Assembly (NCBI GenBank): GCA_033764075.1
Contig: JANRJH010000037.1
Span: forward strand, 1-64,000
From: M3007 sp033764075
GTDB taxonomy: Bacteria > Bacteroidota > Bacteroidia > Chitinophagales > Saprospiraceae
Direction of reading: 5' to 3'
DNA: 64,000 nt
The position numbers and the translations under genes are program-made. How positions within the stretch are numbered: the first letter of the stretch is position 1; the number at the start of each line of letters is the position of its first letter. A model generated the notes under the pieces. The model had not been told where the DNA came from and searched no databases. It saw only the letters and a list, made by a program, of their open reading frames with translations. Of this stretch, positions 16,649 through 27,100 are shown one piece after another.

Positions 16649-18034
16649 TTATTGGCAATTGCAAAGTGCGTCGGTGAGGGCCGTAGCCGCTATCGAAAAC
16701 CCGCCCAACGGCGCACTTGTCGGCACACAAACCTGAAAAGTGTCCGCACTGCCCGGGAAAGTTTGCGTAACCAGGCCAAGGCCGGGGACGCTGTACGTGA
16801 GGGTGAAAGGGGGCGTGCCGGTGAAAGTGGCGGTCACGTCAATGCAGTTACCCGGACACACATCACCGTTGCCGACGCTCAAAGCGACCGTCGGCAGCGG
16901 ATTCCAGATCACCGTATTGGCATTGGAAAAATCCAGACAAGGATCGTTCAGGTCCACCGAACCGTTCAATTCATCACCCGCCATCGCCGCAAAGTAATAG
17001 GTTACCCCCGTTTGCAGGGGCGCTTCAAAGTCAAAAGACGGGGTGTTGCTGGTGGCCACGATGCTGCCGGCGGTATCGGCGGGATTGGTGAATAAAATGA
17101 ATTGCTTGACATCACCCGCTTCGAGATACCCTCCACTGTTTGAAAAAACAAGCACATCGTCGGCACAAAGGCTCTGGTTGGGTGTCGGTACTGTTCCGGC
17201 ATCGGTAAAGCACAAACAATCATAAGACGGGTAGCCGGGCGGCGTCTCGCCCAACCCATGTGCGTAACCTGGTGGTATGTCACAGACGAACGTAAGGGTG
17301 TTGGAGGGTAATTCCAATTCATAAAGATCACTTCCGGAACAATTCGGATCCAATATGCCCCCGTAAATTCCGGCAAAAGGACCACTGGTGATCGAGGCAG
17401 CCGGCGCACCACAAAACGAACCGCTGCCAAAACTACTGACTATATTGAAAACCATGGGATTACCCAGGTCGATAGTGACGAGATAGTTAGCGTCATTGGT
17501 AACATCACGCATGAAGGCATGCAATAAACCATTCCAATAAAAGGGCTGAAAAAGTTGTTGATTGGATGGCGCAGGCAAAGTGCCAACGACTGTTGCCGTA
17601 TTGTTAACCGGGTTGTATTCATAAACCTTGGAATCCCAGATGCCATTAGCATCTTGAATCAATGCAGTAATGTACACATTTCCGTTTGGCGCCAACACAC
17701 CTCCGGACAAACCTGTTATCCCGGGAAAATCCAGGCTCGCTAAAGGGGAATTTCCTGGAGGGTCGTAAACGGCTGCTGTATTGGATCCGATCACGACCAC
17801 CTGCCCGTTTGGCAGAGGAACAACGTCCTCCATCACTCCGGGAAAAGTGGCTATTGGGATGGTGAATTCCGGACAAAAAGTGCAGGTTTCTATGTCATAC
17901 ACCCCAAGTATATAGGATGGGTTCCCGTTACTTGGAAAGTAATAACCTGAAATATACAGGTTTTGTGCCTGCAATGAGTTGTATCCCAAAACCAGCATCG
18001 CCATTAAACCGATTTGTTGTATCCATTTATGCAT
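16649..18034 (-). CDS. secreted beta-propeller protein with C-terminal Cys-x-Cys module (array copy 3)
   Basis: A 461-residue protein; ATG 18034 (MHKWIQQIG) gives a signal peptide ending in SLQAQ, and the TTG two codons upstream is less likely. Residues 25-265 are propeller-like (LYISGYYFPSNG, VVPLPNGQVVVIG, LAPNGNVYITAL, YNPVNNTATVVGTL). The C-terminal module matches the array: CLCFTDAGTV, DVKQFILFTNPADTAGSIVA, TYYFAAMAGDELNG, VDLNDPCLD, DVCPGNC, FTGTPPFTLTY, ending ALTDALCNCQ. Sequence past its stop codon is also shared with copy 5. Confidence 0.8.
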   Translation of the reverse strand: MHKWIQQIGLMAMLVLGYNSLQAQNLYISGYYFPSNGNPSYILGVYDIETCTFCPEFTIPIATFPGVMEDVVPLPNGQVVVIGSNTAAVYDPPGNSPLASLDFPGITGLSGGVLAPNGNVYITALIQDANGIWDSKVYEYNPVNNTATVVGTLPAPSNQQLFQPFYWNGLLHAFMRDVTNDANYLVTIDLGNPMVFNIVSSFGSGSFCGAPAASITSGPFAGIYGGILDPNCSGSDLYELELPSNTLTFVCDIPPGYAHGLGETPPGYPSYDCLCFTDAGTVPTPNQSLCADDVLVFSNSGGYLEAGDVKQFILFTNPADTAGSIVATSNTPSFDFEAPLQTGVTYYFAAMAGDELNGSVDLNDPCLDFSNANTVIWNPLPTVALSVGNGDVCPGNCIDVTATFTGTPPFTLTYSVPGLGLVTQTFPGSADTFQVCVPTSAPLGGFSIAATALTDALCNCQ

Positions 18035-18107
18035 AACCAAAATACAGTTTTTTGTTTAGTTAGAGGTGCAAAATGTGTCGGTCAATCCAGAGTATTAGAC
18101 CATTATT

Positions 18108-19448
18108 TTACTGACAACTACAAAACCCATCCGTCAAGCTCGTCGCCGCGACCAAAAACCCGCCCAAAGGCCCATTGGCCGGCACGCACACCTGAAAAGT
18201 GCCCGTATTGCCCGGGAAAGTTTGCGTAACCGGGCCAAGGCCGGGAGCCGTGTACGTGAGGGTGAACGGGGAAGTGCCGGTGAAAGCTGCCGTTATGTTC
18301 GTGCAGCCCCCGGGGCAGACGTCCGGGTTGGCAACCGAAAAGGCCACCGTCGGCAGCGGGCGCCAGACAACCCGCGCTGCAATGTTGGAGATATCCAGAC
18401 ACGAATCGCTCAAATCCACGTTGCCGCCCAGTTCATCGCCGGCTATGGTGGCCAGGTAGTAAGTTACGCCCGTTTGCATTGTCACAGGATTGAACGGTAT
18501 AGTCGCACTGCTACTTTGCACGATGATGCTGCCGAGTGTGTCACTCTGGTCAGAAAATAAAATGTAGCGCAGGATGTCGCCGGTCCCCAGCACGGCATTG
18601 TTATTGTACGGCACCGTTACACTGCCCGGGATGCAAATGTCAAAGCTTTGATTGTTTACCGTGCCGGCGAAGGTGTTACACTGGCAGGGTTCTTCCGGCA
18701 CATTGGGAGGGAGATCGCTCAGACCGGAAAACCCTGTACTTCCCGGAAGAAAGGCGTCGAGATCACAAATAAAATTAAATGTATTTGTTGTTGCATTGTA
18801 TTGATAAATTTTGTCTGAATTTATTGTTTGAAAAGCCGAGGTGTATCCATCGTTAGTCACTCCACCGGCAACACCTAAAGGCAATCCGGTATAGATAATG
18901 GTTGATTGTTCCGGATTAGTCGTATTGACTTCAAGAAGAATTTGTATTGAACCGGATCCAACAGCTTGTGCTGCAAATGCATACAGCACGCCGTTCTGAT
19001 AAAAAAATTCTGAAACAAGCACGCCTGTGGGCCAGTCACCCACATAAGTGATGCTATTGTTGGCTGGATTATAGATACTTAATCCGACCTCGGAAGATGT
19101 TCCAGCCAAATAAACAAGGCCGCTGGGCGCCAGTATGGACCCTATATAGGCGCCGCTTTGGCTCCATATCGGAGTAGTGCCGGGTAGTGTATATCTTCTC
19201 AGGTTAATATTGTTCACCAATATATCACCATCTGGCAACACCAACACATCGGTTGCTATCCCGCCGAAGTTCGCTATCAAACAAGCCGTACAATTCATCA
19301 AATCTATCTTGTACAAGGCGCCGTTCGGTGTGATACCATACAAAATAGGGCCTGTAACAGCTCCATTAGCACGTGCCTGGCCGACATGAAAGCCAAATGC
19401 TGCGATGAGCATCAGGGTGTATAACAAAATTTTAATACGAACTTTCAT
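18108..19448 (-). CDS. secreted beta-propeller protein with C-terminal Cys-x-Cys module (array copy 4)
   Basis: A 446-residue protein with signal peptide through GQARA. The propeller region is closest to copy 1 (ILYGITPNGALYKIDL, VLVLPDGDILVN, ILAPSGLVYLAG, WPTGVLVSEFFYQNGVLYAFAAQ), so these two are the most recent pair or under gene conversion in that half. The module is complete (CQCNTFAGTV, LRYILFSDQSDTLGSI, TYYLATIAGDELGG, VDLSDSCLD, DVCPGGC, FTGTSPFTLTY) and ends SLTDGFCSCQ. It lies 73 bp upstream of copy 3. Confidence 0.8.
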   Translation of the reverse strand: MKVRIKILLYTLMLIAAFGFHVGQARANGAVTGPILYGITPNGALYKIDLMNCTACLIANFGGIATDVLVLPDGDILVNNINLRRYTLPGTTPIWSQSGAYIGSILAPSGLVYLAGTSSEVGLSIYNPANNSITYVGDWPTGVLVSEFFYQNGVLYAFAAQAVGSGSIQILLEVNTTNPEQSTIIYTGLPLGVAGGVTNDGYTSAFQTINSDKIYQYNATTNTFNFICDLDAFLPGSTGFSGLSDLPPNVPEEPCQCNTFAGTVNNQSFDICIPGSVTVPYNNNAVLGTGDILRYILFSDQSDTLGSIIVQSSSATIPFNPVTMQTGVTYYLATIAGDELGGNVDLSDSCLDISNIAARVVWRPLPTVAFSVANPDVCPGGCTNITAAFTGTSPFTLTYTAPGLGPVTQTFPGNTGTFQVCVPANGPLGGFLVAATSLTDGFCSCQ

Positions 19449-19530
19449 TAAAAGATCAGTTTAAAATTGATTGCCGGCGATGACGTCAACAGAGGAACAA
19501 AGGTTTGCGGTCGGGTGTACTTTGGACATT

Positions 19531-20901
19531 TTATTGGCAATTGCAAAATGCATCATCGAGGGCGGTAGCAGCCACATCCAACTGCCCCGTAAAGCCCGGA
19601 GGCGGACAAACCTCAAAACTGCCCGTTTGCGTCGAAAATGTTTGGGTGAATGATTCCGTCGTTCCCCCAACCGACACCTGGTAGGTGAGGGAAAAAGGGG
19701 GCGTGCCGGTAAACGCCGCGTCGATCATGACGCAATCCGAGGTGCAGTTGTTGCTGCTGCTCAGTGCAACTGTAGGAGATGGCCGCCAGCGGATAGCGAT
19801 GGGTGTAGAAATTTCACGGCAGGGATCCAGAAAGTCGACCCCTGAACCCAGGGCATTGGCGGCGACAGCATATACACGGTAGGTCACATCATATTCGGTA
19901 ACACCCGGAATAAAAGTAGCAAAAGGCGTAGTGTATTGATAAATAACATTGCCGGGGTAATTGGTGAAAATATTTCCGTCCACCAAAGCAAATATCAGGT
20001 TATCATCGCCGTCCAGGGTCTCGTCCCCATTATGCGGAAGCGCAATAGGGACGCCATCACATACATTGATCGTTGGGGTCGGCTGAAAGGTTCCCGATTC
20101 GGAAACACAGTTGCACAGCGGTCCGGTATCGTTGAACGGATCAGAGGCAAGGCTCAAAAAGCCACCCGAAGAACTCAGAAAATAATCCGGACAAAGCGTG
20201 TTGGTCGTGCCGTTGGCCATATTAATTTCGGCAGGGGTGTCCGAGCCCAATGACGGGCCGAACACGTTGTTGCAGACGCTTACCAAAGGCGCTACCGGAA
20301 CATCCAGGAAAAAAGTCAGGGAAAATGGAGGGCCAAGATCGATGGCATACAGGTCGCCCGAGGGGTTTTCGCTGACCAGCAGTTGGCCATTGTATTCAAT
20401 GATCTCCCCAAATCCGTTGAACCCTGGTTGTGCGCCGACAAAGGTGGACGTGTTGGTTATCAGGTTGAACGTGTAGAAATTGCCCGGTGTATGCACTAAA
20501 AGGGTACTGTCATTTAAGGGAAACAAAGCGCTGGCCTGAGCAGGCGGTGGAAAATTTCCCAACACTGTCGTATTTCCGGTAACCGGATCAAGCCTCAGGA
20601 TGGCCGGGGAAGGCGGGTTGCCACTAAAACCGAGCAGGTAAAAAAAACCGTCAGGCATGAGCACAAAGTCGACAAAGTTGCCCACCGAAAGGCCGGTGAC
20701 CAAGGGCGTGTAGGTGCAGTTCACCAGATCAAGTCTGCCAATTTCGTTGGGCGGAGACCCAATGGTATGCAGGATGCTCTGCGCATCAACCCGGTCTGTG
20801 AACAACATGGAAAAAAAACAATGTAGTCCAATAAGCAACCTGTTAGGACCGGCCAAACGATATAAACCGACAACCGTTCGAAATATGGCATTATTAAACA
20901 T
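19531..20901 (-). CDS. secreted beta-propeller protein with C-terminal Cys-x-Cys module (array copy 5, first in order)
   Basis: A 456-residue protein. The open frame extends upstream to 20976, but that part is the decayed tail of another copy; ATG 20901 gives an N-terminal segment MFNNAIFRTVVGLYRLAG followed by a hydrophobic stretch ending FTDRVDAQS. The propeller (IGRLDLVNCTY, LMPDGFFYLLG, LRLDPVTGNTTVLGN, YNGQLLVSENPSGDLYAIDL) is a distinct subtype. The module is the most diverged of the five (CNCVSESGT, LIFALVDGN, VTYRVYAVAANALGS, VDFLDPCREIS, FTGTPPFSLTY) yet has the identical terminus ALDDAFCNCQ. Confidence 0.78.
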   Translation of the reverse strand: MFNNAIFRTVVGLYRLAGPNRLLIGLHCFFSMLFTDRVDAQSILHTIGSPPNEIGRLDLVNCTYTPLVTGLSVGNFVDFVLMPDGFFYLLGFSGNPPSPAILRLDPVTGNTTVLGNFPPPAQASALFPLNDSTLLVHTPGNFYTFNLITNTSTFVGAQPGFNGFGEIIEYNGQLLVSENPSGDLYAIDLGPPFSLTFFLDVPVAPLVSVCNNVFGPSLGSDTPAEINMANGTTNTLCPDYFLSSSGGFLSLASDPFNDTGPLCNCVSESGTFQPTPTINVCDGVPIALPHNGDETLDGDDNLIFALVDGNIFTNYPGNVIYQYTTPFATFIPGVTEYDVTYRVYAVAANALGSGVDFLDPCREISTPIAIRWRPSPTVALSSSNNCTSDCVMIDAAFTGTPPFSLTYQVSVGGTTESFTQTFSTQTGSFEVCPPPGFTGQLDVAATALDDAFCNCQ

Positions 20902-20914
20902 ATAATAGTTTGTT

Positions 20915-21003
20915 TTACTGATTGTTACAAAAAATCCGTTCACCAATGTCGTCGCCGCCACCCAAAACCCGCCCAACGGCGCACAAACCAGAATGCTACC
21001 TGT
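20915..21003 (-). pseudogene. 3' remnant of a sixth Cys-x-Cys module copy
   Basis: The minus strand reads GSILVCAPLGGFWVAATTLVNGF, matching the QVCVP-APLGGF-VAAT-L-D-F end of the neighbouring module. After a frame shift in a six-T run (20929-20934) the sequence continues as FCNNQ and a TAA stop at 20915-20917, exactly where the intact copies end in FCNCQ and stop. The rest of the gene is gone; nothing similar is visible above 21003. Confidence 0.65.
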
Positions 21004-21132
21004 AGTAGCATAGGACTATCCTGTAGCCGCAAGCCCTCGTCAGACTTAAAGCCACGCAGGCAGTAGCCGTTACCGGTTTTTTTAAATGCAAGATATCCTC
21101 CTCCCCCACGGCACGCTGTATCCCGCATCGCT

Positions 21133-24100
21133 CTACCGCACCAGCGTCAAATCTCCGCTGAACACCTCCACCGTCCCGTCCGCATACGCAACCTCGGCCC
21201 AGTACACATACACACCCGGCATCATCATATCTCCCTGGAAGGTGCCGTCCCAGCCCAGCTCGGGCCTGTTGGGCAGAATGTTCTGGAAAACGGCCATTTT
21301 GCCGCCCCAGCGGTCGTATATCTGCAAACTGCGGATGTTCACCACACTCTCATCGCCATAAAGGGTGAAGCGGGCATTCTCATTGCCGCTGTCCGGAGCG
21401 ATCACATTCGGGATGAACACCTGTTTGCCGGTTTTGACCAGAATGACAAACCGACCCTCGGCCGAGCAGTCGCCGTAACCCTGCACGTACAACTGCAGGG
21501 TGGTGGTCAGCACGGGCGCCAGGGTTGGGTTGAGGCAGTTGTCGCACGACAGGTCCACGCTCGGCGGGACCGTCCACGAAATGTCCACCGGCGTGATGGT
21601 GATGGCTGCGTTGAGCGTAACGGTATCACCCGGGAATATCTCGATCGTGTCGCCCACAAACTCGTTGATCACTTCCACCGGCGCCAGCACCACGAGTTCT
21701 TCGGCGGTGCAGCCGTTGGCGTCGGTCACCTCTACGGTGAACGTGCCCTCTTCCAGGTCTTCAAAACTCAGCACCTGGCTGCCGTTGGTCACGCCCACGT
21801 CCTGAAACAGGCGCACGGTGTAGGGGCCGCCGCCGCCGCCGACGCTTTGTACCGTGATGGCGCCGGGTGTGGAGCAGGTGGGCCCCAGGGCCTGTACCAC
21901 CGGCAGCACCGGCTCGGGTTGGGCAAGGGTGGCCGAGGCCGTGCCGCTGCACCCCACCGCGTCGGTGATGGTCACCGTGTACGCCCCGGCGCCGATGTTG
22001 GCCGCCGTGGCCGTGGTGGCGCCGTTGCTCCATTGGTACTGGAAAGGAGCCTGGCCGCCCAGGGGTATACCGGTAGCAAAACCGTCGGTGGCGCCGGCGC
22101 ACGATATGCCGAAACCGTTGAAGTCGCTGTCTATCTCAATCGCTGCGCCAAATACGCCGGCCAGTGTCGTTTGTGTGATTACTACGCTGTCGCAGCCGCC
22201 GGCGCTGGTGAATGTCTGCACAGAGGTACCCACACCCAGGGGGTTGCAGGTGGTCGCCTGCACGAATGTGGTGTCGGCCGTTCCGGCCGTAACTTGCGCT
22301 TGCGCGACGCCCGTGCATCCGTTCAGATCCGTCACGGTGACACCATACGCCCCCGCTTGCGACACGAGGACCGAGGCGCCGCCGCCGCCGTTGGACCACT
22401 GGTAGGCAGCAAAACCTGGCGTAGCCGTCAGGGTGACCGATGCGCCGCCACACAACAAACCAGGCCCACTGATCGCCGGAACCGGAGCCGGAAGGGCCTC
22501 CACCGTAAACGCACCCTGGGCTGTGCAGCCGTCGGCATCCGTGACCGTTACGCCGTACGTCCCCGGCAAGGCATCCACAACGGGAGCGGTTTGCCCGCTG
22601 CTCCACAGGTAGGAAACAAAACCCGGCGTGGCCTCAAGGGCCACGGTTTGACCCGGACAGGCGCGGTCGGCGCCGGTGACCGACACCACCGGCACGGCGG
22701 GCGGGGTGACGTCAATCGTCGCTTCGCCCGAGCAGCCCTGACCGTCGCTCACCGTGACGCTGTACGTACCGGGCTGCGCGACAGTGATCTGCGCGCTCAC
22801 CTCACCGGTGCTCCAGATGTATTGCTGGAATCCGTTGCCGGCGTCGAGCGTCACCTGTCCGGTACACGCCTGCGCACTGGACAGGATCACCGGGGTCAAC
22901 TGATTTGAAACCCCTACGCTCGCCGTGGCGGCGCCCGTACAACCGTTGGCGTCGGTCACCGTCAATGCCACCGTCACCGGCGGCTGCACGGTGATGCCCG
23001 GCGTAAGGGCGCCGGTGCTCCACTGATAGACGACAAATCCGGCCGGGGCGGTCAGCGTGGCCGTGGTTCCCGGACACACAGTCAGCGGGCCGCTGATGGC
23101 TGGCTGGGGCGACTGGATCTCCAGCACATCCACCAGGGCCACCGACGTGCAACCCAGCGCGTCGGTGGCGGTGACGCTGTACGTGCCCGGTTGGTTCACG
23201 GTGATGCTCGCCACCGTCTGGCCTCCGGACCAAACATACCCGGCAAAACCGGCCGATGCACTCAGGCTGGTGCCGGCGCCCTGGCAAAACTGGAGGTCGC
23301 CGCCAATGCTCACCTGCGACAGCGCCGGCACGTCCACCGTGACCGTTGCCGAGCCCGTGCAACCGTTGGCATCGGTCACGGTCACGGTGTAATCACCCGT
23401 CTGGGTGGCGCTGATGAAAGCGGTGACCTGGCCGCCGTTCCATTGGTAGGCGACAAATCCCGGGTCGGCGCCCAGGCCGATCTGTCCGTCGCAAGCGTAG
23501 GGCGCCTGCTGGATTTGCGGGGCGGGGTTGGTGTTCACCACCAGATTGGCGGAGGCCGTGCCCGTGCAGCCGTTGGCATCGGTCACGGTAGCCGAATACA
23601 ATCCGGGAGCAGAGACGCTAATGGACGGCGTGTTTGCGCCCGTCGACCAGGCGATGCCACCGGAGGCGCCGATGACAGAAAGGGTCGCGCTGTTGCCCGC
23701 GCAAACGGCTGCCGGCCCACTGATTTGCGGGGTGGGCAGCGGCTGAGCGGTCAGTTGTGTGGCGCCGATGGCGGTGCAGCCTTGCGCGTCGGTGACGGTG
23801 ACCGTCACCGGTCCGCCGACGCCAACGCTCACCGATGGCGTGTTGCCCCCTGTGCTCCAGGCGTAAGCGACGAACCCGGGGGTGGCGTTCAGCGTGGTGC
23901 CTGCGCCGGCACAGAAGGTTGTATTGCCCGAAACAGACACGACGGGTAGCGCGGGCACCGTTACAGCGATGGACGCAGCGCCCGTGCAGCCGTTTACATC
24001 AGTTACGGTCACACCGTAGGCGCCCGAACTGGTCGCACTGATGGCCTGCGTGTTCTGCCCGCTGCTCCAGGTGTAAGTGGCGAATCCGGCGCCGGCGTCG

Positions 24101-27100
24101 ATGGCAATTTGTCCATCGCAATCATAGGGCTGGGCGGTAATCTGCGGATCCAGCTGGCTGGCGACCGTCACCGTGGCGTTGCCGATGTTGGTGCAGCCGT
24201 TGGCGTCGGTCACGGTCACGGTGTAGGTGCCCGCCCCGGTGACCACAATGGCAGGGGTGGTTTCGGCATTCGACCACAGGTATGCGCTCATGCCCGCCGG
24301 TGCGCTCAGGGTGCCGCTGCTGTTGACGCAGATGATGGCAGGGCCGGTAACCGCTGCCCCGGGAAGCGGGTTGACGGCCAGCGAGAAGTTGCCGGTGGCC
24401 GTACAGCCGAAGTTGTCGGTGGCCGTCACGGTGTAGGTGCCCGCTGCACCGACCGTGATGGAAGCGCCCACCTGGCCGTTCGACCAGGCGTAGCTACCGA
24501 AGCCCGGCGTAGCGTCCAGCACCGTGGTGGTGTTCGGGCAGATGGCCGGCGCGCCGGAGACCGATACCGACGGGTCGGCGGGAATGGTCACGCTGATCAG
24601 GTCGGTGCCCGAGCATCCGGTGCCGTCGGTCACCGTTACGGTGTAATCGCCAGCGACCGAAACCAAAACGGTTTGGGTGTTTTGGCCGCCCGACCAGTCG
24701 TAGGTGGCAAAGCCGGCGCCGGCGTCAAGGGTGATCTGTCCGTTGCAGGCGTAGGGCTGGGCGGTGATCACCGGAGTAAGCGTGGAACTCAGGGTGAGCG
24801 ACTGGTCGTCGGTGCCCACGCAACCGTTGGTGTCGGTCACAGTCACCGAGTAGGTGCCGGGGGTGCTGACGGTGATGCTGGGGCCGTTTTGGCCGTTCGA
24901 CCAGCTGTAGTTGTTGAAGGCGCCCGATACCGTAAATACAGCCGATCCGCCGGCGCAGATGCTCGTGGGGCCGGTGATGACCGGCGCGGGGTTGTTCACC
25001 GCCTGGACGGAAAAAACATCGGTGGCGGTGCATCCGAAACCGTCGGTGGCCGTGACGCCATAGTTGCCCGTTTGGTCTACGGTAATAGATGTTGTCGTCT
25101 CTCCGGTCGACCAAACGTAAGCATTCAGTCCGGCAGAGGCGGTGAGCAGGCTGCCGGCGCCCTGGCAGAACGTGGGCGATCCGGTGATGTCGACCACCGG
25201 ATCAGCGGGGATGTCCACCGTGAAAACGTCGGTTCCGGTGCAGCCGTTGGCGCCGGTGACCGTCACCGCGTAGTCGTCGCTGGCGGTGGTGAGTATGGTT
25301 GGGGTGTTCTGGCCGGTCGACCAGGCGTACACGCTGAAACCGCTGCCGGCGTTCAGCGTTACCTGACCGTCGCAGGCGTACGGATTGGCCTGGATGGCCG
25401 GTTGGGGGGCGGGCAGCAGGGCGAGCGTAGCGTCGTCGGTTCCGGTGCAGCCGTTCAGGTCGGTCACGGTCACGGTGTAGGCGCCGGCGACGGACACGGT
25501 GATGGCGGGCGTGGTTTCGCCGGTCGACCAGACGTAGCTGCCGAAGCCTGTTTGTGCAGCGTACACCGCCGTTTGGCCCTGACAAACACTCGCGGGCCCG
25601 GCTACAACCGGCGCCGGCGCGGGGAATTCCGTGACGGGGAAATCGTCGGTGGCCGTACAGCCAAAACCGTCGGTGGCGGTGACCGCATAGGTGCCGCCGT
25701 TGTTCACCGTGATGCCCTGTCCGGTTTGGCCCGTAGACCACACGTAGCTGTTGAACCCCGGAGTCGCCTGGATGTCACCGCCGCTGCCCTCGCAAAACTG
25801 GTTGTCGCCGGTGATGGCCACCACGGGCGCAGCCGGGATGTCGGCGAAGAACACGTCGGCGCCCGTACAGCCGTTGGCACCGGTGACCGTCACCAGATAG
25901 TTACCGGAGGTGGTCACGGTGATGGGGTTGCCGTTTTGGCCGGTCGACCAGGCGTAACTGCTGAAGCCGGCGCCGGCGTCGAGCGTCAGCACACCGTTGC
26001 ACAGGTAAGGGGCGGCCGTGATGGCGGGTTGGGGCGCCGGGAGTTGGTTCAGGGGTTCTGTGTCTGTGCCCGTACAGCCGTTGTTGTCGGTCACGGTGAC
26101 CGTGTAATTTCCGGGCGCGTTGACCGATATGCTGGAGCCGTTTTGGCCCGTCGACCATGCGTAAGCGGAAAAACTGCCGGGCACGGTCAGGGTGGCGGAA
26201 CTGAGCTCGCAGAAACTACCCGGGCCGTCGATCGTGGGCACGGGCGCAGGCAGCTGGGTCACCGTGAAGTTATCGGTGTCGGTGCAGCCAAAGGCGTCGG
26301 TTGCGGTTACAGAATAGGTGCCCGGTGTCGACACCGTGATGTCCTGGCTGCTCTGGCCGTTGGACCACACATAGCCGTTGAAGCCCGGGGTGGCGAACAG
26401 GGAGGTATTATCGTTCTGGCAGAACTGGTTGTCGCCGGTGATGCTCACCTGGGGAAAGGGCGGCACGTCGGCAAAAAAGGAAGCAAAATTGGTGCAGCCG
26501 TTGGCGTCGGTGACCGTGACGAGGTAGTTGCCGCTGTTGGTGACGGTCACGGGGTTGCCAGTCTGGCCGGTGGACCACGTGTAGGCGGTGAACCCGCTGC
26601 CGGCATTCAACACCAGCTGCCCGTTGCACAGGTAAGGCGCTGCGGTGATCTGCGGATTGGGCGCCGGGTTGACGCTCAGGGTGAACGACCCGGTGTTGGT
26701 GCAGCCGTTGCCGGAAGTGACGGTTACCGTGTAGGCGCCGGGGGCGCTGGTGTTGATGGACGGACCGGTCTCGCCCGTAGACCACAGGTAGGCCGAAAAA
26801 CTGCCGTTGACCGCCAGGTTGGCATTTTCATTGGAGCAAATGAGCGCAGGGCCGGTGATGACCGGCGCCGGGTTGGGCAGCTGCACAACGCCAAAGGCAG
26901 CCTCTCCCGTGCAACCGGAAGCCCCGGAAACCGTGACCCCGTAGGTGCCCGGTGTGGTCACCGTGATGCTCTCCCCGGCTTGGCCGTTCGACCAGGTGTA
27001 CGTGCCCAGTCCGGAGGGGGCAGCGGTGAGCGTGGCGCCCTCGCCTTCGCAAAACTGGTTGTCGCCGGAAATAGATACGTTGAGCGAGGTTTCAAAAAAG

